Shown: positions 38,715 through 48,365 of the stretch, piece after piece | How the letters are laid out: every line of letters begins with the position of its first letter | Numbering within the stretch: the first letter of the stretch is position 1 | Translations under genes and position numbers: made by a program | Assembly: GCA_029227635.1 (NCBI GenBank) | Contig: JAQYAH010000043.1 | Span: 1 to 64,000, forward strand | Origin: Clostridiales bacterium | GTDB taxonomy: Bacteria > Bacillota > Clostridia > Lachnospirales > Lachnospiraceae | DNA length: 64,000 nucleotides | Reading direction: 5' to 3' | Notes under the pieces: generated by a model | Told to the model about the DNA's origin: nothing | What the model saw: only the letters and a program-made list of their open reading frames with translations | Database searches by the model: none

Positions 38715-39809
38715 TTAGGCCTCCTTTCCTGACTTACCCTTGCTAATCTTAATGATAAAGTTACTGAATAAGCCCTGCATCATAACGAAGATGATGATAA
38801 GACCCTGGATAATGGAAACGAGAGATGCAGGAATCTGCATTGCTCTCTGCATTGTTGTGGATCCGGCACGGAGTGCACCGAAGAACAGCGCTGAAAGGGT
38901 TACGCCCACAGGGTGAAGTCCTCCGAGGAGGGCGATAGCCATTGCGTCGAAACCAAGCTCGGAAGTGAATCCGGGCATGAGTCTGTGGTGAAGACCCATA
39001 ATCTCAATTGCACCGGCAAGTCCGCAGAACGCGCCTGATAAGAACATGGCAAGTACCAGATTCTTAGTTACGTTGATACCGCTGGTCTTGGCTGCGGAGG
39101 GGTTGTAACCTACCGCTCTCATCTGATATCCGAGAGGGGATTTCCAGATAAGGAGATATACAACAACAATGGAAATTATTGCAATAATAATTCCGGTGTG
39201 GATTCTTGTCTGAGGAACCAGTTTTGTGAGAAAAGCTGTATCCTGAAGCATAGAAGACTGAATGTAAGTTCCGGGGGGTTCAATGATAGGCCCGGAACAC
39301 ATATAGCTTACAGTAAAGGAAGCGATGTAGTTCAGCATGATGGTGTTGATGATCTCTGAAATACCAAACTTCGCTTTGAGGAATCCGGCAATACCTGCCC
39401 AGATACCGCCGCCGATCATACCGCAGATAAGGCATAAGGGAATCATGACAAGTCTGGGTAATCCGGTAACATAAACACCGACAATAGTGGTCATAAGACC
39501 TGCAATAGCCATCTGACCTTCCGCGCCTACTGAGGTAAGTCCGGTTCTGTAACAGATGCAAAGACCAAGACCTGCAATGAGAAGAGGGATGGTCTTAACC
39601 ATGGTCTCACCGATATTGTAGGTTGATGAGAAAGCACCTTCAAAGAGGTAACCGAATGCCTCTATAGGGTTCTTTCCTGACATTGCAATGATAAGGGCTG
39701 TGATTACAAGTACGAGGGCAAAAGTGACAACCAGTCCACCGATTCTTGCGATGAAGCTCTTATCTTTCTTTTTGATAGTGATTTCAGTCTTTCCGACTTT
39801 AGCTGTCAT
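38715..39809 (-). CDS. ABC transporter permease (BMP/nucleoside-type)
   Basis: 'GLCICYRTGLTSVGAEGQMAIAGL', 'GYNPSAAKTSGINV'. Confidence 0.93.
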   Translation of the reverse strand: MTAKVGKTEITIKKKDKSFIARIGGLVVTFALVLVITALIIAMSGKNPIEAFGYLFEGAFSSTYNIGETMVKTIPLLIAGLGLCICYRTGLTSVGAEGQMAIAGLMTTIVGVYVTGLPRLVMIPLCLICGMIGGGIWAGIAGFLKAKFGISEIINTIMLNYIASFTVSYMCSGPIIEPPGTYIQSSMLQDTAFLTKLVPQTRIHTGIIIAIISIVVVYLLIWKSPLGYQMRAVGYNPSAAKTSGINVTKNLVLAMFLSGAFCGLAGAIEIMGLHHRLMPGFTSELGFDAMAIALLGGLHPVGVTLSALFFGALRAGSTTMQRAMQIPASLVSIIQGLIIIFVMMQGLFSNFIIKISKGKSGKEA

Positions 39810-41341
39810 TATTCCTGTACCTCCTCTCCGTTTCGGGAGATTCCGCCCATCATAAGACCGATTTCAGAGAGATCGATCTCGCCGGGTACAAACTCACCCA
39901 TGATCTTGCCTTCGTTGATAACGATTACTCTGTCGGCAATAGCAAGGATCTCATCAAGGTCAGCTGAGATTACCAGTACTCCGGATCCGTTTTCCTTAGC
40001 GGTGAGGAGTTTATGGTGAACGAACTCACTGGCACCGATATCAAGACCACGGGTAGGGTGCATAGCAATGATGATCTTGGGATCTGATGAGAGCTCTCTT
40101 GCGAGGATAACCTTCTGCTGGTTTCCGCCTGAGAGAGATTTTGCAAAAGCCTTGGGGTTCCTGGGACGAACATCATATTCCTCTGTCAGAACTTCTCCAT
40201 GGGATTCTACAGCCTTGCTGTGGAATACAACCTTGTGAGTTGTGTAGGGCTCGTGCTCATACTTATTGAGGACATAGTTCTCACTGAGAGAGAAATCCAT
40301 AACCAGACCCTGAGTCATTCGATCCTCGGGGATGTAAGCAAAACCATTCTCGATTCGCTCTCTGGTGGGCATGGTGCTTATGTCCTTGCCATCAAAACTT
40401 ATCTTACCCTCTGTGAGAGGAGTAAGACCCATGAGAGATTCACCAAGTTCAAACTGTCCGTTTCCGTCCACACCGGCAACACCGAGGATCTCACCTCTCT
40501 TGATACTGAAGCTTACCTTCTTGAGAGTTGAGGCAAGATTAAGACCTTTCGCACAGATAGAATCAACTTCCAGAATATTATCTGTGTTTGTAACCGGAGT
40601 CTTTTCGTAGCTGAAGGTGACCTTCTTGCCTACCATCATGGCAGCCATGTCGGTTTCTTCAACCTCATCAGTGTTAACAGTCTGAACCACCTTGCCGCTT
40701 CTGAGAACGGTACAGCGGTTTGAGAGTCTCTTAACTTCCCAGAGTTTATGTGAAATCAGGATGATGGATTTGCCCTGCTCAATGAACTGCTTAAGGATGA
40801 CAAAAAGCTCGTTAACTTCATTGGGTGTAAGAACGGCGGTAGGCTCATCGAGGATGAGAACATCCGCGCCTCTGTAAAGTGCTTTGACCAGCTCTACTTT
40901 CTGCTGAGCACCTACAGAGAGATCCGCAATCTTGGCGTCAAGATCCAGCTGGAAGCCATAGGTATCGCAGAGCTCCTGAACTTTCTTTCGAGGTGTTTTA
41001 AAATCAATTTTCTTGAGGTTGTCTGTCTGTCCGAGAATGATATTCTCCAGAACTGTCATAACCGGAACAAGCATGAAGTGCTGATGCACCATACCGATTC
41101 CTACTTTGATCGCATCTTTGGGGTTGTTGAGCTCAAGCTTCTGCCCCTTGTAAAAAATATCTCCCTCTTCCTGTCTGTAAATACCGTACAGACAGTTCAT
41201 AAGGGTCGTCTTACCTGCGCCGTTCTCTCCAAGAAGAGCATGTACTTCACCTTTGCGCAGGTCAAAATCTACGGAATCATTAGCTACCAGGCTTCCGAAT
41301 CTCTTCGTAACACCCTTCATTTCTAATACGATATCCTGCAT
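39809..41341 (-). CDS. ABC transporter ATP-binding protein, double-ABC (BMP/nucleoside-type)
   Basis: 'ALLGENGAGKTTLMNCLYG', two ABC cassettes, 'SLSGGNQQKVILARELSSDPKIIIAMHPTRGLDIGA'. Confidence 0.95.
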   Translation of the reverse strand: MQDIVLEMKGVTKRFGSLVANDSVDFDLRKGEVHALLGENGAGKTTLMNCLYGIYRQEEGDIFYKGQKLELNNPKDAIKVGIGMVHQHFMLVPVMTVLENIILGQTDNLKKIDFKTPRKKVQELCDTYGFQLDLDAKIADLSVGAQQKVELVKALYRGADVLILDEPTAVLTPNEVNELFVILKQFIEQGKSIILISHKLWEVKRLSNRCTVLRSGKVVQTVNTDEVEETDMAAMMVGKKVTFSYEKTPVTNTDNILEVDSICAKGLNLASTLKKVSFSIKRGEILGVAGVDGNGQFELGESLMGLTPLTEGKISFDGKDISTMPTRERIENGFAYIPEDRMTQGLVMDFSLSENYVLNKYEHEPYTTHKVVFHSKAVESHGEVLTEEYDVRPRNPKAFAKSLSGGNQQKVILARELSSDPKIIIAMHPTRGLDIGASEFVHHKLLTAKENGSGVLVISADLDEILAIADRVIVINEGKIMGEFVPGEIDLSEIGLMMGGISRNGEEVQE

Positions 41342-41361
41342 ATTTATCTCCCTTTGTGATA

Positions 41362-41390
41362 TTCGGGAAGGAATCAGATTCCTTCCCGAA
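41362..41390. promoter_or_regulatory. Strong intercistronic hairpin between bmpA-like and ABC ATPase genes
   Basis: TTCGGGAAGGAATC-A-GATTCCTTCCCGAA; two further inverted repeats at 41408-41423 and 41424-41446. Confidence 0.75.
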
Positions 41391-41458
41391 TTTTTTGTGC
41401 CTTATTAGTCAACTTCTGTTGACATTTTGCCGCCTGGCGGCAAAATCAAAAACTCTCT

Positions 41459-42490
41459 TTATTCGAAAGATGTCTTTCTGAGAATACCTTCCTCTTTAAG
41501 AGAACCGTCAGCGATCTTCTCAACAGCTTCGTTGATCTGAGCGATCTGCTCTTCTGTGAACTCAGAATCGTGGCCGTGCCAATCTGAAACGTAGATAGCA
41601 CCCTCGTTCATACCGAAGAGGTTGATAGAAGCCTTGAATTCGCCATCGATGTACTGCTTAACTACAGCCTGTACAAGAGTTGCGTTATCCTGTACTACAG
41701 AAACCTTAACGCAATCGCCCTGTGAATACTGGTCAGAAATGATACCGATGCACATGATTCCTGATTCTTCGCAAGCTGCGATAACACCAAGAGATGCTGT
41801 GTTAGCATTACCAAGGAGAACGTCATAACCCTTGTCGATGAGACCCTGTGCTGTCTCCTGAGCAAGTGCTACATCATCAAATGTATCCATAACGATTGCT
41901 TCAGCCTCAATATCGGGGTTGATGTACTTAGCGCCATCCTTGAAAGATTCGTATGAATCCTGGAAGTGAGCTGCGTTTGAACCGGAAAGGTAAGCAACCT
42001 TGTTGGTCTTTGTGATTGTTGCGGCAATAACACCAGCTGCGAAACCAGTCTGTGTTGTTGTGTAACGATATGAAGCAAGGTTGGGCTCAAGCTCAACGTT
42101 ACCGTTGAAGTCTGCGAACATAACTTCAGGGAACTCAGGAGCTACAACAGTACATGCATCTGCGAACTCTGAACCTACGCAGATAACAAGGTTGTAACCA
42201 TTTGCTGCATATTCACGAATTGTGCTCTCGAAATCGGGCTGGTTAACTGACTCTGAATAAGCTGTCTCGAGACCATACTCTTCACCTGCTGCTACGAAAC
42301 CTTCGTAAGCACTCTGGCACCAACCACCATCGTTGATATCACCTGAGAGAACAAGTGCAACTTTAACTGTCTCATCTGCAGAACCTGCATCAGATGAGCC
42401 ACCATCTGTACCTTCTGACTTGTTTCCGCCACAAGCTGCAAGTGAAAGTACCATTACAAGTGCCAAAGCAATTGAAAGAAACTTTTTCAT
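41459..42490 (-). CDS. BMP family ABC transporter substrate-binding lipoprotein
   Basis: Lipobox 'LSLAACGG', 'VALVLSGDINDGGWCQSAYEGF', 'VICVGSEFADACTVVAPEFPEVMFADFNGNV'. Confidence 0.95.
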   Translation of the reverse strand: MKKFLSIALALVMVLSLAACGGNKSEGTDGGSSDAGSADETVKVALVLSGDINDGGWCQSAYEGFVAAGEEYGLETAYSESVNQPDFESTIREYAANGYNLVICVGSEFADACTVVAPEFPEVMFADFNGNVELEPNLASYRYTTTQTGFAAGVIAATITKTNKVAYLSGSNAAHFQDSYESFKDGAKYINPDIEAEAIVMDTFDDVALAQETAQGLIDKGYDVLLGNANTASLGVIAACEESGIMCIGIISDQYSQGDCVKVSVVQDNATLVQAVVKQYIDGEFKASINLFGMNEGAIYVSDWHGHDSEFTEEQIAQINEAVEKIADGSLKEEGILRKTSFE

Positions 42491-42595
42491 TGTAATTCCT
42501 CCTGTTTTCTTGTTTGATTGTTATATGATCAGGAACCGGTACCCTTGCCGATGCAGAGTCATCAATCGGCAAAGACGCTGATTCAAGTCATCAGA

Positions 42596-43978
42596 TTATT
42601 TGCAGGCTCTTGAAAAGTCTGTCTTCGCAATGAGATCCAATGCCTGCTGCTGCTCATTGCAGAGGATTCCTTCCTCATCCATTCCAAGGAGAACGTCGTC
42701 CTCCAGAACCACCTTGCCGTTGATCACAGTCATGGTGATGCCTCTTGAATCTGAGGAGTATACCAATCCGGCTACCGGATCATGCATAGGACAGCAGGTG
42801 GCTGACCTTACCGGATTGAAAAGGAACATATCCGCTCTCTTGCCAACCTCCAGGGAACCGACCTCATTCTCAAGGCCGATAGCTCTGGCTCCTCCCATGG
42901 TAGCCATCTCCAGAACATCATAAGCTGAGAGGATCTGGGGATCACCGCTTGTAACCTTGTGAAGCAAAGCGGTGGATTTAAGCACTTCCAGCATGTTGTT
43001 GGAGTTATTGCTTGCCGCCCCGTCACAGGCAATGCTCACTGTGAGACCTGCCTTCCTGAAAGCCGGTACAGGTGCAACTCCGCTGGAAAGAATCATATTT
43101 GAAAGCGGATTGTGGGAGATCTTGACGTCATGCTCTTTGAAAACGCTAATGTCGTGATCATCCATCTTAACACAGTGAACCGCAATAAACTCCGGTGTGA
43201 GAAGGCCGGATCTCTCATAGAAATCAATGGCCTTCATTCCGTATCTTGCAGTGCAGACTGCGTTGTCGGTATCCGTCTCAAAAACGTGCATTGTAATAGG
43301 AACATTTACTGCCTTGGAGAACTTAACTGTCTCTGACAATCCGTCAAAAGTAAGTCCCCAGGCTGCTGCCGGTGCAAGGTACATCTTAAGCATGGGATCT
43401 GAAAGATCCTCGTACTGCTTCTTAAGACCCTCAACCTCCTTGAACACCTGATCCAAATCATCAATAAGCTCATCCGGGAAGGTGTCGCTCTTCCTAAAGT
43501 TTCTGAAACCTCTTCCGTACATAAGCCGGATTCCCATCTCTCTTGCAGTTTCAATCTCTACCGCTGAGAGTCCCGGAACCGGATGTACCTGGAAATAATC
43601 CACTATTGTTGTGGTTCCGGTGCGGATAGCCTCAATTGCTGCCGCCTCAGTAGCCGCCTTGACATGCTGTTCTCTGAGTACCACTCCGGTAGGTCCTATA
43701 ACTGTAGGCCACCACTCCTCAAGGTTCATGTCACAACCGAGACCCTTGAGAAGATGCTGGAAAATATGATTATGGGTATTGATCATACCCGGAAAAACAA
43801 CTGAGTTGCGGGCATCCTTAGGGGTTATCCCCAGTTCCTTCGCCTTAGCGGCGATTTCCTTCGTGGATCCGATTGCGGATATGCGGGTATTCTCCCACAA
43901 AATTCCGGCATCCTTAAGGATTCGGCGATCTTTATCCACAGTTACGATCTGGGCATTTATGATTGCACCGCTGTTCAT
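42596..43978 (-). CDS. Amidohydrolase family protein (8-oxoguanine deaminase/AtzB/TrzN-like)
   Basis: 'INTHNHIFQHLLKGLGCDMNLEEWW', 'ITMHVFETD', 'FIAVHCVKM', 'ISHNPLSNMILSSGVAPVPAFRKAGLTVSIACDGAASNNSNNMLE'. Confidence 0.93.
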   Translation of the reverse strand: MNSGAIINAQIVTVDKDRRILKDAGILWENTRISAIGSTKEIAAKAKELGITPKDARNSVVFPGMINTHNHIFQHLLKGLGCDMNLEEWWPTVIGPTGVVLREQHVKAATEAAAIEAIRTGTTTIVDYFQVHPVPGLSAVEIETAREMGIRLMYGRGFRNFRKSDTFPDELIDDLDQVFKEVEGLKKQYEDLSDPMLKMYLAPAAAWGLTFDGLSETVKFSKAVNVPITMHVFETDTDNAVCTARYGMKAIDFYERSGLLTPEFIAVHCVKMDDHDISVFKEHDVKISHNPLSNMILSSGVAPVPAFRKAGLTVSIACDGAASNNSNNMLEVLKSTALLHKVTSGDPQILSAYDVLEMATMGGARAIGLENEVGSLEVGKRADMFLFNPVRSATCCPMHDPVAGLVYSSDSRGITMTVINGKVVLEDDVLLGMDEEGILCNEQQQALDLIAKTDFSRACK

Positions 43979-44125
43979 CTTCGTATTTATCCCCTTATAA
44001 ATTCATTAACTCATTGAATGTCTTTACTATACACTCGTTACAAGGGCTTTTCAAGCTAAATCATTTTTGTATTAACTTTTTTGTGAAAAACCATTAATTT
44101 GCCCCTTTGCTTTTTATGCAAAATG

Positions 44126-44950
44126 CTAATCAAACCCTTTGCGGAAGGTTTCGATCATGGTGGCTGTGAGAGCCAGGGTATTCTTCTGGGGCTCAATATC
44201 CTCTCTCTCAATCCACTCCGCAATAGCTAACTCTCCCGCATCTCTCACGATGGTATCGTCTCCTTCCACGTCGCAGAAGTAACCCAGAAGAAGGTCTGTC
44301 TCGCTGCCCCAGGGCTGGGATCCGAAGTACCGGATATTGGTTACCTTAAGCCCCACCTCCTCCATGACTTCCCGGCGGACGGTATCTTCTCCGGCCTCGC
44401 CGATCTCGCAAAAGCCTGCCACCAGTGCCCGACCTCTGAAGGGTCTGTTGGCATAACGGGTCATGAGCAGCTTATTACCGTTTCTGATTCCCACAATGAC
44501 TGCCGGACAGATTTTTGGATAAATAATGTTTCCGCAGTTCAGACAGTGCATGGCTCTTTCCCGATCATAGATCTCGGCTTTTTTGCCGCAGCGCCCGCAA
44601 TAGCAGTTATCCCTATACCACACAAAAAGATGGTAAGCCGTCATCCCGGCAAAAGCCTCGTCCGGCAAAGAGGGATCCCTAAGTGCCTGAGTGCTTGTAA
44701 ACATAAAGCCAGGAAGTTCCGGCTCCTCCTGATCGAACCACCAGAGGAAATGGCTGATCCCCTCGATTCTGAAGAGATACTGAAGCCGTCCTTTTCCCTT
44801 GAGATCCTTAACTCTGGGAAAAACTGTTCCGTTTTCGTCTTTTTTCAAAAATACCTCTCTGACCTTAAACGCCCAGACAAAATCATTGTCGGAAGGCTCA
44901 TGTATCTCATACTCCACATGATACCTTCCGAGTCCTATATCCTGAATCAT
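44126..44950 (-). CDS. nudC: NAD(+) diphosphatase (NudC-type Nudix)
   Basis: Zn ribbon 'CGRCGKKAEIYDRERAMHCLNCG', Nudix box 'GFCEIGEAGEDTVRREVMEEVGL', 'SQPWGSETDLLLGYF'. Confidence 0.94.
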   Translation of the reverse strand: MIQDIGLGRYHVEYEIHEPSDNDFVWAFKVREVFLKKDENGTVFPRVKDLKGKGRLQYLFRIEGISHFLWWFDQEEPELPGFMFTSTQALRDPSLPDEAFAGMTAYHLFVWYRDNCYCGRCGKKAEIYDRERAMHCLNCGNIIYPKICPAVIVGIRNGNKLLMTRYANRPFRGRALVAGFCEIGEAGEDTVRREVMEEVGLKVTNIRYFGSQPWGSETDLLLGYFCDVEGDDTIVRDAGELAIAEWIEREDIEPQKNTLALTATMIETFRKGFD

Positions 44951-44953
44951 TTT

Positions 44954-45511
44954 CTACATACCTTTCCATGGATTAAATTTGTCATATTTCAGCCCGAACT
45001 GCATCAGGATCTTTCCTATTATATGGTTGATCTGTCCCTCAATGGTGATCTCTCCCTGATAAAAAGACAGCACCGGGGGAAGAATCACACAGCCGGACTC
45101 TGATGCCTCCAACATATTTCTCAGATGAAGCTTGCTCAAAGGGGCTTCTCTCGGAACCAGCACTACCTTCCGGCCCTCCTTCAGGCACACATCCACCGCC
45201 CGGTTGATGAGATTATCCGCATACCCCGAAGCAACTCCTGCCAGAGTCTTCATGCTGCAGGGAAGCACCACCATTCCATCGGTGACAAAAGTGCCGCTGG
45301 ACACCGCCGCCGCCATATTTTTGATATCATAGACCACATCCGCCTCGCTGATGAGATCCTCAAAAGGCAGGTTGCTCTCCAGCTGCCAGGTCAACTTCGC
45401 CCCATCGCTTACAATGAGATGAACTCTCACTCCCGCCGCCTTCAGGGCCTTGACCAGATAGTAACTCATCTCCACACAGGTTGCTCCTGTTACTCCTACG
45501 ATAATATCCAT
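44954..45511 (-). CDS. ubiX: UbiX family flavin prenyltransferase
   Basis: 'VGVTGATCVEMSYYLVKALKAAG', 'MVVLPCSMKTLAGVASGYADNLINRAVDVCLKEGRKVVLVPREAPLSKLHLRNML'. Confidence 0.95.
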   Translation of the reverse strand: MDIIVGVTGATCVEMSYYLVKALKAAGVRVHLIVSDGAKLTWQLESNLPFEDLISEADVVYDIKNMAAAVSSGTFVTDGMVVLPCSMKTLAGVASGYADNLINRAVDVCLKEGRKVVLVPREAPLSKLHLRNMLEASESGCVILPPVLSFYQGEITIEGQINHIIGKILMQFGLKYDKFNPWKGM

Positions 45512-45590
45512 AATTCTTCCTCAATTTATTACTGCACATTGAATGACTTTTGTTATAATAATACACGAAATCTTTACTGTGAGGTAGTCC

Positions 45591-46067
45591 ATGTCAAAAG
45601 AATCTAAAACAAATGCAATGCGCATACTGGACAGGCTCAAAATCTCCTATGAGACTGTCTACTACGAATGTGATAAATTTATTGACGGTATTCACACCGC
45701 CGATCTTAAAAATGTTCCCCACGAGCAGTCCTACAAGACCCTTTGCGCCGTGGGCAAGAGCCGCAACTATTATGTTTTTGTCATTCCCATAGAGAAGGAA
45801 GTGGACTTAAAGAAAGCCGCAAAGGCGGTGAAAGAAAAGTCTATCGATATGCTTCCCCTCAAAGAACTGACCAAAGTCACCGGCTATGTCCGGGGAGGAG
45901 TATCTCCTCTTGGAATGAAAAAGGCCTATCCCGTTGTTGTACAACAGGATGCGGCCTCTCTTTCAAAAATGTATATCAGTGGAGGAAGAATCGGTGCCAC
46001 CATCGTCCTTACTCCCTCGGATCTAATTAAGGCCTCTGGCGGCTGTTTCGCCGACATCACCTGCTGA
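45591..46067 (+). CDS. ybaK: YbaK/EbsC family aminoacyl-tRNA deacylase
   Basis: 'VPHEQSYKTLCAVGKSRNYYVFVIPIEKEVDLKKAAKAV', 'VTGYVRGGVSPLGMKK'. Confidence 0.94.
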   Translation: MSKESKTNAMRILDRLKISYETVYYECDKFIDGIHTADLKNVPHEQSYKTLCAVGKSRNYYVFVIPIEKEVDLKKAAKAVKEKSIDMLPLKELTKVTGYVRGGVSPLGMKKAYPVVVQQDAASLSKMYISGGRIGATIVLTPSDLIKASGGCFADITC

Positions 46068-46073
46068 TCCGTC

Positions 46074-46700
46074 TCAATATCCGCAGAGGATCATGATCCA
46101 GCCGAACTCCTCGTGCTTATAGCACTTGACCCTGGTAAAGCCCGCCTCGGAAAGATGATTTACTATATCATACTGTGTGTAAATGGAAAGATCGTCGATG
46201 ACCTCTTTCCATTTTTCATCTTTCTTGTCCAGGCCGTTGAACTCATTGCAGATCACAAACACTCCTCCGGGTCGCAGCACCCGTCTGACTTCTCGGAAAG
46301 CCTCCGTGAGATCCGGCCAGAAATATATAGTCTCAAAAGCCGAGATGTAATCGAAACTCTCTCCCTCAAAAGGCAGGTTCACTACATCCGCCTTTAGAAC
46401 ATGACAGCGCCCCTTCTCTATCTCTTTCTTATTGAATCTCTCCGTCATTGTAAGGCTGGAATCCGAAATATCTATCCCGGTCACTTCCCCGGATGGACAA
46501 AGATCCAAAAATCTTGCCACCACCGCGCCGCCTCCGCAGCCGATGTCCAGCACCTTGTCCCCGGCTCCGGGGTGAATATGACTAAAAGCCCACTGGGTGA
46601 GCTTTGCATGGCCAGCATTCATCCCTCCAACCAGGATCTTTCCCATGTTGCCCTCGGGTTTTCCCATTTTTCTGAAGATTCGTCTCAAAAACTTAAACAC
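46074..46700 (-). CDS. Class I SAM-dependent methyltransferase
   Basis: 'DKVLDIGCGGGAVVARFLDLCPSGEVTGIDIS', 'EVRRVLRPGGVFVICNE'. Confidence 0.93.
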   Translation of the reverse strand: MFKFLRRIFRKMGKPEGNMGKILVGGMNAGHAKLTQWAFSHIHPGAGDKVLDIGCGGGAVVARFLDLCPSGEVTGIDISDSSLTMTERFNKKEIEKGRCHVLKADVVNLPFEGESFDYISAFETIYFWPDLTEAFREVRRVLRPGGVFVICNEFNGLDKKDEKWKEVIDDLSIYTQYDIVNHLSEAGFTRVKCYKHEEFGWIMILCGY

Positions 46701-46709
46701 GACAACCTC

Positions 46710-47657
46710 CTATCCCCGGTAGAAGTCAAAAATTTTCTTCCAGTAGCGTTTTACCGTGAGATCATCACTGTTGAAGATCTCGTGCTTGGTGCCTTTCACC
46801 TTGATAAAAACGGGCTTGATCCGACCGGCGGCAAGCACCTTGCCCACAAATCGGTTCTGCTCCTTTACGTCCACCAGATGATCATTATCCGCCTGGAAAA
46901 GCATAAAGGGTGTGACTATCTTCTCAGGAGCCTTTGTCATAAGGAAAGAATTGAGTCTTGCCGCCTCATGAACCCAGCCATAACTTGGCCTGCTGTTATG
47001 GAAAAGCAGCTCATTGAAGCGGATATCCTCCTCATAGTCGAAGCGCTCTCTGGAAGTGGCGGAACTTCGCTCAAAAATAAATTTACTTTCATATATTATC
47101 TGTCCCGGCACTCTTCTCCTGGAAAAGCCAAGTGCACATTCCCCTGCGGCAATGAGTTTTGCCGCAAAAAACGGCAGAGAACCCGTCAGAGGCCTGATCA
47201 TGGGGGAGGACAATACTGCTTTTGCAAAAAGATTCGGATACATGGCCAATGCCGCAGCTCCGATACCACCTCCCATTGAATGACTGTAGAGGAAAAGTCT
47301 GGTTCCCGGGAATCGAAGTTTCGCTTCTCTTGCCACCATTGCCAGTTCCACCACATACCGCTCAAACATATCTGTGTGAACCAATGTGAAGGTAGGGTCA
47401 TTCACCAGGCGGTAGCTCCTTCCGTGTCCATGATGCTCATGCATCACCACGTTGAACCCCGCCTGAAGGATCCGGTAAATGTTCTCCCGGTATTTCTCTA
47501 TATTTTCAGTGTAACCGTGGGAAATCACCACAGTTCCGAACAGATTGACCTTTGTACAGGTAAAAGCCGAAACAAACAGGTCATTTAGATAGAAATTCTC
47601 CCGTCTCTCATTGAGGTAAGGCACGACCTCGTTATTCATAAAATCCTGATAACTCAT
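46710..47657 (-). CDS. Alpha/beta hydrolase (lysophospholipase-like)
   Basis: 'VVMHEHHGHGRS', nucleophile elbow 'LFLYSHSMGGGIGA'. Confidence 0.92.
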   Translation of the reverse strand: MSYQDFMNNEVVPYLNERRENFYLNDLFVSAFTCTKVNLFGTVVISHGYTENIEKYRENIYRILQAGFNVVMHEHHGHGRSYRLVNDPTFTLVHTDMFERYVVELAMVAREAKLRFPGTRLFLYSHSMGGGIGAAALAMYPNLFAKAVLSSPMIRPLTGSLPFFAAKLIAAGECALGFSRRRVPGQIIYESKFIFERSSATSRERFDYEEDIRFNELLFHNSRPSYGWVHEAARLNSFLMTKAPEKIVTPFMLFQADNDHLVDVKEQNRFVGKVLAAGRIKPVFIKVKGTKHEIFNSDDLTVKRYWKKIFDFYRG

Positions 47658-47739
47658 TTTCCGCCTCCCGTTTTGAAATGGTTTTTGGTTTCGGTATTGC
47701 CATTATAACAAATTTTCTGAAAAATTAAACCTCAGCGGG

Positions 47740-47767
47740 TTGACTTTATATTTTTATATGATAATAT
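47740..47767 (+). promoter_or_regulatory. Sigma-A-type promoter for arsR/HMA/P-type ATPase operon
   Basis: TTGACT-N16-TAATAT. Confidence 0.65.
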
Positions 47768-47781
47768 ATTCATATGAATAT
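47766..47781. promoter_or_regulatory. Candidate ArsR/SmtB-family operator
   Basis: ATATTCATATGAATAT 16-bp perfect palindrome overlapping -10/TSS region. Confidence 0.7.
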
Positions 47782-47816
47782 CCATTCATTTGTTATTCGA
47801 AGTAAAGGAGGGGAAC

Positions 47817-48122
47817 ATGACAGATATCAGAACAGTGACTGATGAAGAGCTCATAGACCTGGCGGAACTTTTTAAGGTTTTTGGAGATTCTACCCGGATT
47901 CGAATCCTTTTCTCTCTTTTCGATAAGGAAAAGAATGTATCTGAGATCTGCGGGGAGATCAACATGAACCAGTCGGCAGTATCTCACCAGCTCAAGATCT
48001 TAAAGACTTCCAAACTTGTCAAATCCCGGCGTGACGGGAAGGCTGTTTATTATTCCCTGGACGATGACCATGTGAAGACCATCATCGCAATGGGTAAGGA
48101 CCATATATTAGAGAAAGATTGA
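47817..48122 (+). CDS. ArsR/SmtB family metalloregulator
   Basis: 'FKVFGDSTRIRILFSLFDKEKNVSEICGEINMNQSAVSHQLKILKTSKLVKSRRDGKAVYYSLDDDHV'; start at ATG after SD aaaggagg. Confidence 0.95.
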   Translation: MTDIRTVTDEELIDLAELFKVFGDSTRIRILFSLFDKEKNVSEICGEINMNQSAVSHQLKILKTSKLVKSRRDGKAVYYSLDDDHVKTIIAMGKDHILEKD

Positions 48123-48141
48123 TCTACGGAGGATTATTATT

Positions 48142-48363
48142 ATGAAGAAGAAATTCAAACTTATTGATCTGGACTGTGCTCACTGCGCTGCCAAGATGGA
48201 AGATGGGATTCGAAAGCTTGACGGAGTCAATGAAGCTTCCGTAAATTTCATGGCTCAGAAGCTCACAATCGATGCTGCGGATGACCGCTTCGACGAGGTA
48301 CTTCAGGAAGCCATTAAGATCATCGGCAAGATCGAGCCGGACTGCAAGGTTGTGGTAAAATAA
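48142..48363 (+). CDS. Stand-alone heavy-metal-associated (HMA) domain protein
   Basis: 'DLDCAHCAAKMEDGIRKLDGVNEASVNFMAQKLTID' CxxC HMA fold. Confidence 0.93.
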   Translation: MKKKFKLIDLDCAHCAAKMEDGIRKLDGVNEASVNFMAQKLTIDAADDRFDEVLQEAIKIIGKIEPDCKVVVK

Positions 48364-48365
48364 TT

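Noticed and set aside
46401-47279. 292-aa plus-strand ORF
   Set aside because: Antisense to the methyltransferase and alpha/beta hydrolase genes; no domain
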